From positions 1 through 13,953 of the forward strand of contig JBBRMT010000116.1 of NCBI GenBank assembly GCA_038230695.1: a stretch of DNA of 13,953 nucleotides. The letters run 5' to 3'. The stretch's first letter is position 1, and each line of letters begins with the position of its first letter. Below are positions 12,326 through 13,953 of this stretch, in pieces. A program made the position numbers and the translations under genes. The stretch is from QHBQ01 sp038230695. Its GTDB lineage: Bacteria > Chloroflexota > Chloroflexia > QHBQ01. Under the pieces are notes generated by a model. It did not search any database. It saw nothing but the letters and a program-made list of their open reading frames with translations, and was not told where the DNA came from.

Positions 12326-12931
12326 ATGTCACGCCGCACCAGCAGGGAGCTTCCGCCACCGTTCGCCAACGATGACGATGAGGATGACGAGTTCGACGAA
12401 GAGCCGTTGCAATTCTTCATGTCGCCGGGCGTAGACCAGACCACTAACCTGATCGCCCTGACCAATGCTGCCCGCGAGTTGATTGACTACATCAAGTCAA
12501 CCGATGTCGCCGAGGTGCAGGTGCAGAGCGGCCCGACCAGGATCATGATCAAGCGGGCGCAGGCGCTCCCACCTGCCGCTGTACCTCATATGATGCCCCA
12601 GACTGCCTATGCCGAGGCGGTATTGCCCACCCCTACTACGCCTACCCACCCTGCGGCCCCCGCCGAACCCGCGCTGCCCTCGAACACGCACTCTATCGTC
12701 TCACCCATGGTTGGCACCTTCTACCACGCGCCCAACCCCAAGGATAAGCCTTACGTTAGCGAGGGCGATCATGTGGAGAACGGCCAGATTATCGGCCTGA
12801 TCGAAGCGATGAAGATGATGAACGAGATTGATGCCGACGTAAGCGGCACCGTCCTCAAGGTCGTCGCCAGCAATGGGCAGGCGGTGGAGTACGGCCAGCC
12901 ACTGGTGCTGATCGAACCAGACGGGCAATGA
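12326..12931 (+). CDS. accB: Biotin carboxyl carrier protein of acetyl-CoA carboxylase
   Basis: This 201-residue BCCP carries biotin for acetyl-CoA carboxylase, the first committed step of fatty-acid synthesis. A long acidic N terminus (NDDDEDDEFDEE, about residues 15-26) precedes the usual helical segment ARELIDYIKSTDVAEVQV, an Ala/Pro-rich linker (about 80-118), and the biotinyl domain (about 122-199). The biotin-accepting lysine is K163 in EAMKMM. The thumb-like stretch HAPNPKDKPYVSEGDHV is typical of bacterial AccB. I chose ATG at 12326 because GAGGGGG lies 7 bases upstream; the ATG at 12308 would add six residues and has a poor ribosome binding site. The stop overlaps the xseA start by 4 bp. 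The biotin carboxylase gene accC, often adjacent, is not here. Confidence 0.94.
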   Translation: MSRRTSRELPPPFANDDDEDDEFDEEPLQFFMSPGVDQTTNLIALTNAARELIDYIKSTDVAEVQVQSGPTRIMIKRAQALPPAAVPHMMPQTAYAEAVLPTPTTPTHPAAPAEPALPSNTHSIVSPMVGTFYHAPNPKDKPYVSEGDHVENGQIIGLIEAMKMMNEIDADVSGTVLKVVASNGQAVEYGQPLVLIEPDGQ

Positions 12932-13953
12932 ACATCCTTGCCGTAGGACAACTGACCGAGTACCTCAAGCTGGCGCTGGAGAACGACCCCGCACTGGCCG
13001 ACTTGTGGTTGAGTGGCGAGATCAGCAATTACGCGCACTATGCCAGCGGCCATCATTATTTCACCCTCAAGGATGAGGATGGGCAGTTGCGGGCGGTGAT
13101 GTTCAAGCAGAGCGCGTTGTGGAACACTGTCGCGCTACGCAACGGCTTGGCGGTGCTGGTGCATGGGCGCATCTCCGTCTATCCGGCGCGGGGCGAGTTG
13201 CAGGTAGTAGTTGATACCGTCACCGAGGAAGGCATCGGGCGGCTGCACCTTGAGTTCGAGCAATTGAAGGAGCGGCTGGAGGCTGCCGGGTTGTTCAACC
13301 CCGCCCGCAAGCGCCCGCTGCCGCTGTTGTCGAGGGTGATTGGAGTGGTGACATCGCCACACGCCGCCGCCTTTCAGGACATCAAGAACGTCCTATCCCG
13401 TCGCTACCCTATCGCCCAACTGGTGCTGGCCCCCACGCTGGTGCAGGGCGACAGCGCCCCCGCCAACATCGTCGCGGCAATCGAGGCGCTCAACCGGCGC
13501 AAGGATGTGGATGTGATCATCGTGGCGCGGGGTGGTGGCTCGCTTGAGGAGTTGTGGGCGTTCAACGATGAGCGGGTTGCCCTCGCGGTGTTCGCCAGCC
13601 GCATCCCCATTGTCAGCGGCGTGGGCCACGAGACCGATACCACAATTATTGACTATGTCGCCGACCGCCGCGCCCCCACCCCTTCCGCCGCCGCCGAGTT
13701 GGTGACACCTGATCGCCGCGAACTGGCGGGCAGCATCCAGGCAGCCAAGATAGACATGGCCCAGAACCTGGCCCGCCTGATTGCCAGCAACCGCCGCGAA
13801 CTTGCCAACGCCGCTAGCCGTTTGACGCGGCTCACCCCCGCCCGCATCATCGAGCAGCAACGCCAGCGGGTGGACGACTACACCGCCGCCGCTGCCCGCG
13901 CTCTGGCCGCCCGCCTGACCCTACAACGTGAACGGTTGCGCGGCGGCACTGCC
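12928..13953 (+). CDS. xseA: Exodeoxyribonuclease VII large subunit (3' end beyond window)
   Basis: The frame is open from the ATG at 12928 to the last base, giving 342 residues of a protein usually about 400-450 long. With XseB it degrades single-stranded DNA in both directions and acts in repair. The N-terminal OB domain (about 1-100) contains LWLSGEISN, HHYFTLKDE and LRAVMFK. The catalytic domain shows VVTSPHAAAFQDI, LVQGDSAPANIVAAI, VARGGGSLEELWAFNDE, SGVGHETDTT and ADRRAPTPSAAAE, all family hallmarks. From about 260 on, a long helical, Ala/Arg-rich segment fits the coiled-coil region that binds XseB. The ATGA overlap with accB suggests translational coupling. The small subunit gene xseB probably follows outside the window. 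Confidence 0.95.
   Translation, partial: MNILAVGQLTEYLKLALENDPALADLWLSGEISNYAHYASGHHYFTLKDEDGQLRAVMFKQSALWNTVALRNGLAVLVHGRISVYPARGELQVVVDTVTEEGIGRLHLEFEQLKERLEAAGLFNPARKRPLPLLSRVIGVVTSPHAAAFQDIKNVLSRRYPIAQLVLAPTLVQGDSAPANIVAAIEALNRRKDVDVIIVARGGGSLEELWAFNDERVALAVFASRIPIVSGVGHETDTTIIDYVADRRAPTPSAAAELVTPDRRELAGSIQAAKIDMAQNLARLIASNRRELANAASRLTRLTPARIIEQQRQRVDDYTAAAARALAARLTLQRERLRGGTA

Overview
The window looks like a chromosomal piece of a GC-rich bacterium of the phylum Chloroflexota. This is inference. It rests on the secreted protein's C-terminal repeats (FGYPIS ... VQYFERARFEYHPE), which I associate with that phylum, on GC-rich hairpin repeats between genes, on frequent TTG/GTG starts, and on a monoderm-style exopolysaccharide set (short Wzz-like adaptors plus a separate BY-kinase). 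I cannot name a genus. No rRNA, tRNA, CRISPR array, intact transposase or prophage gene was seen.

Layout. Positions 1-217 hold a 31-bp tandem repeat at the window edge and a short coding-like gene remnant on the minus strand. Positions 218-2702 carry three minus-strand genes: a small membrane-anchored protein of unknown function, an ABC-2 type permease, and an LpxL/PatA-type lipid acyltransferase. A 217-bp divergent control region with nested dyad symmetry (2703-2919) separates them from a plus-strand polysaccharide block: two overlapping Wzz-like chain-length/adaptor proteins, a CpsD/CapB-type BY-kinase, a strong terminator, and then a secreted protein (two Ig-like domains and two C-terminal repeats) with its own promoter. 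A gap of about 600 bp (6635-7235) contains no convincing gene but several strong dyads. From 7236 the plus strand carries glgB, a GNAT acetyltransferase that abuts it, an M24 Xaa-Pro-type peptidase with its own promoter, efp, accB and xseA (cut by the window end).

How the genes work together. The left half is cell-envelope biology: acyl transfer to a membrane glycolipid faces a polysaccharide length-control and phosphorylation module across a shared divergent control region. The right half is housekeeping: glycogen branching, proline-peptide turnover, translation of polyproline (EF-P), fatty-acid synthesis (BCCP) and DNA repair (exonuclease VII). The peptidase-efp-accB-xseA order resembles the pepP-efp-accB-accC-...-xseA cluster of many Gram-positive genomes, but accC and the genes that usually intervene are missing.

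Most unusual are the non-coding parts. Seven gene borders carry short 7-bp-period minisatellites built from related heptamers (GTGATTA, GTGCTGA, GTGAATG, GTAAATG and similar), placed at stop or start codons, and in two cases supplying the stop codon. There are also GC-rich hairpin repeats, promoters sharing a TTGC -35 element, and a structured gap that might encode an RNA. I see no clear new multi-gene system; the repeat family and the structured gap are the best candidates for something undescribed.
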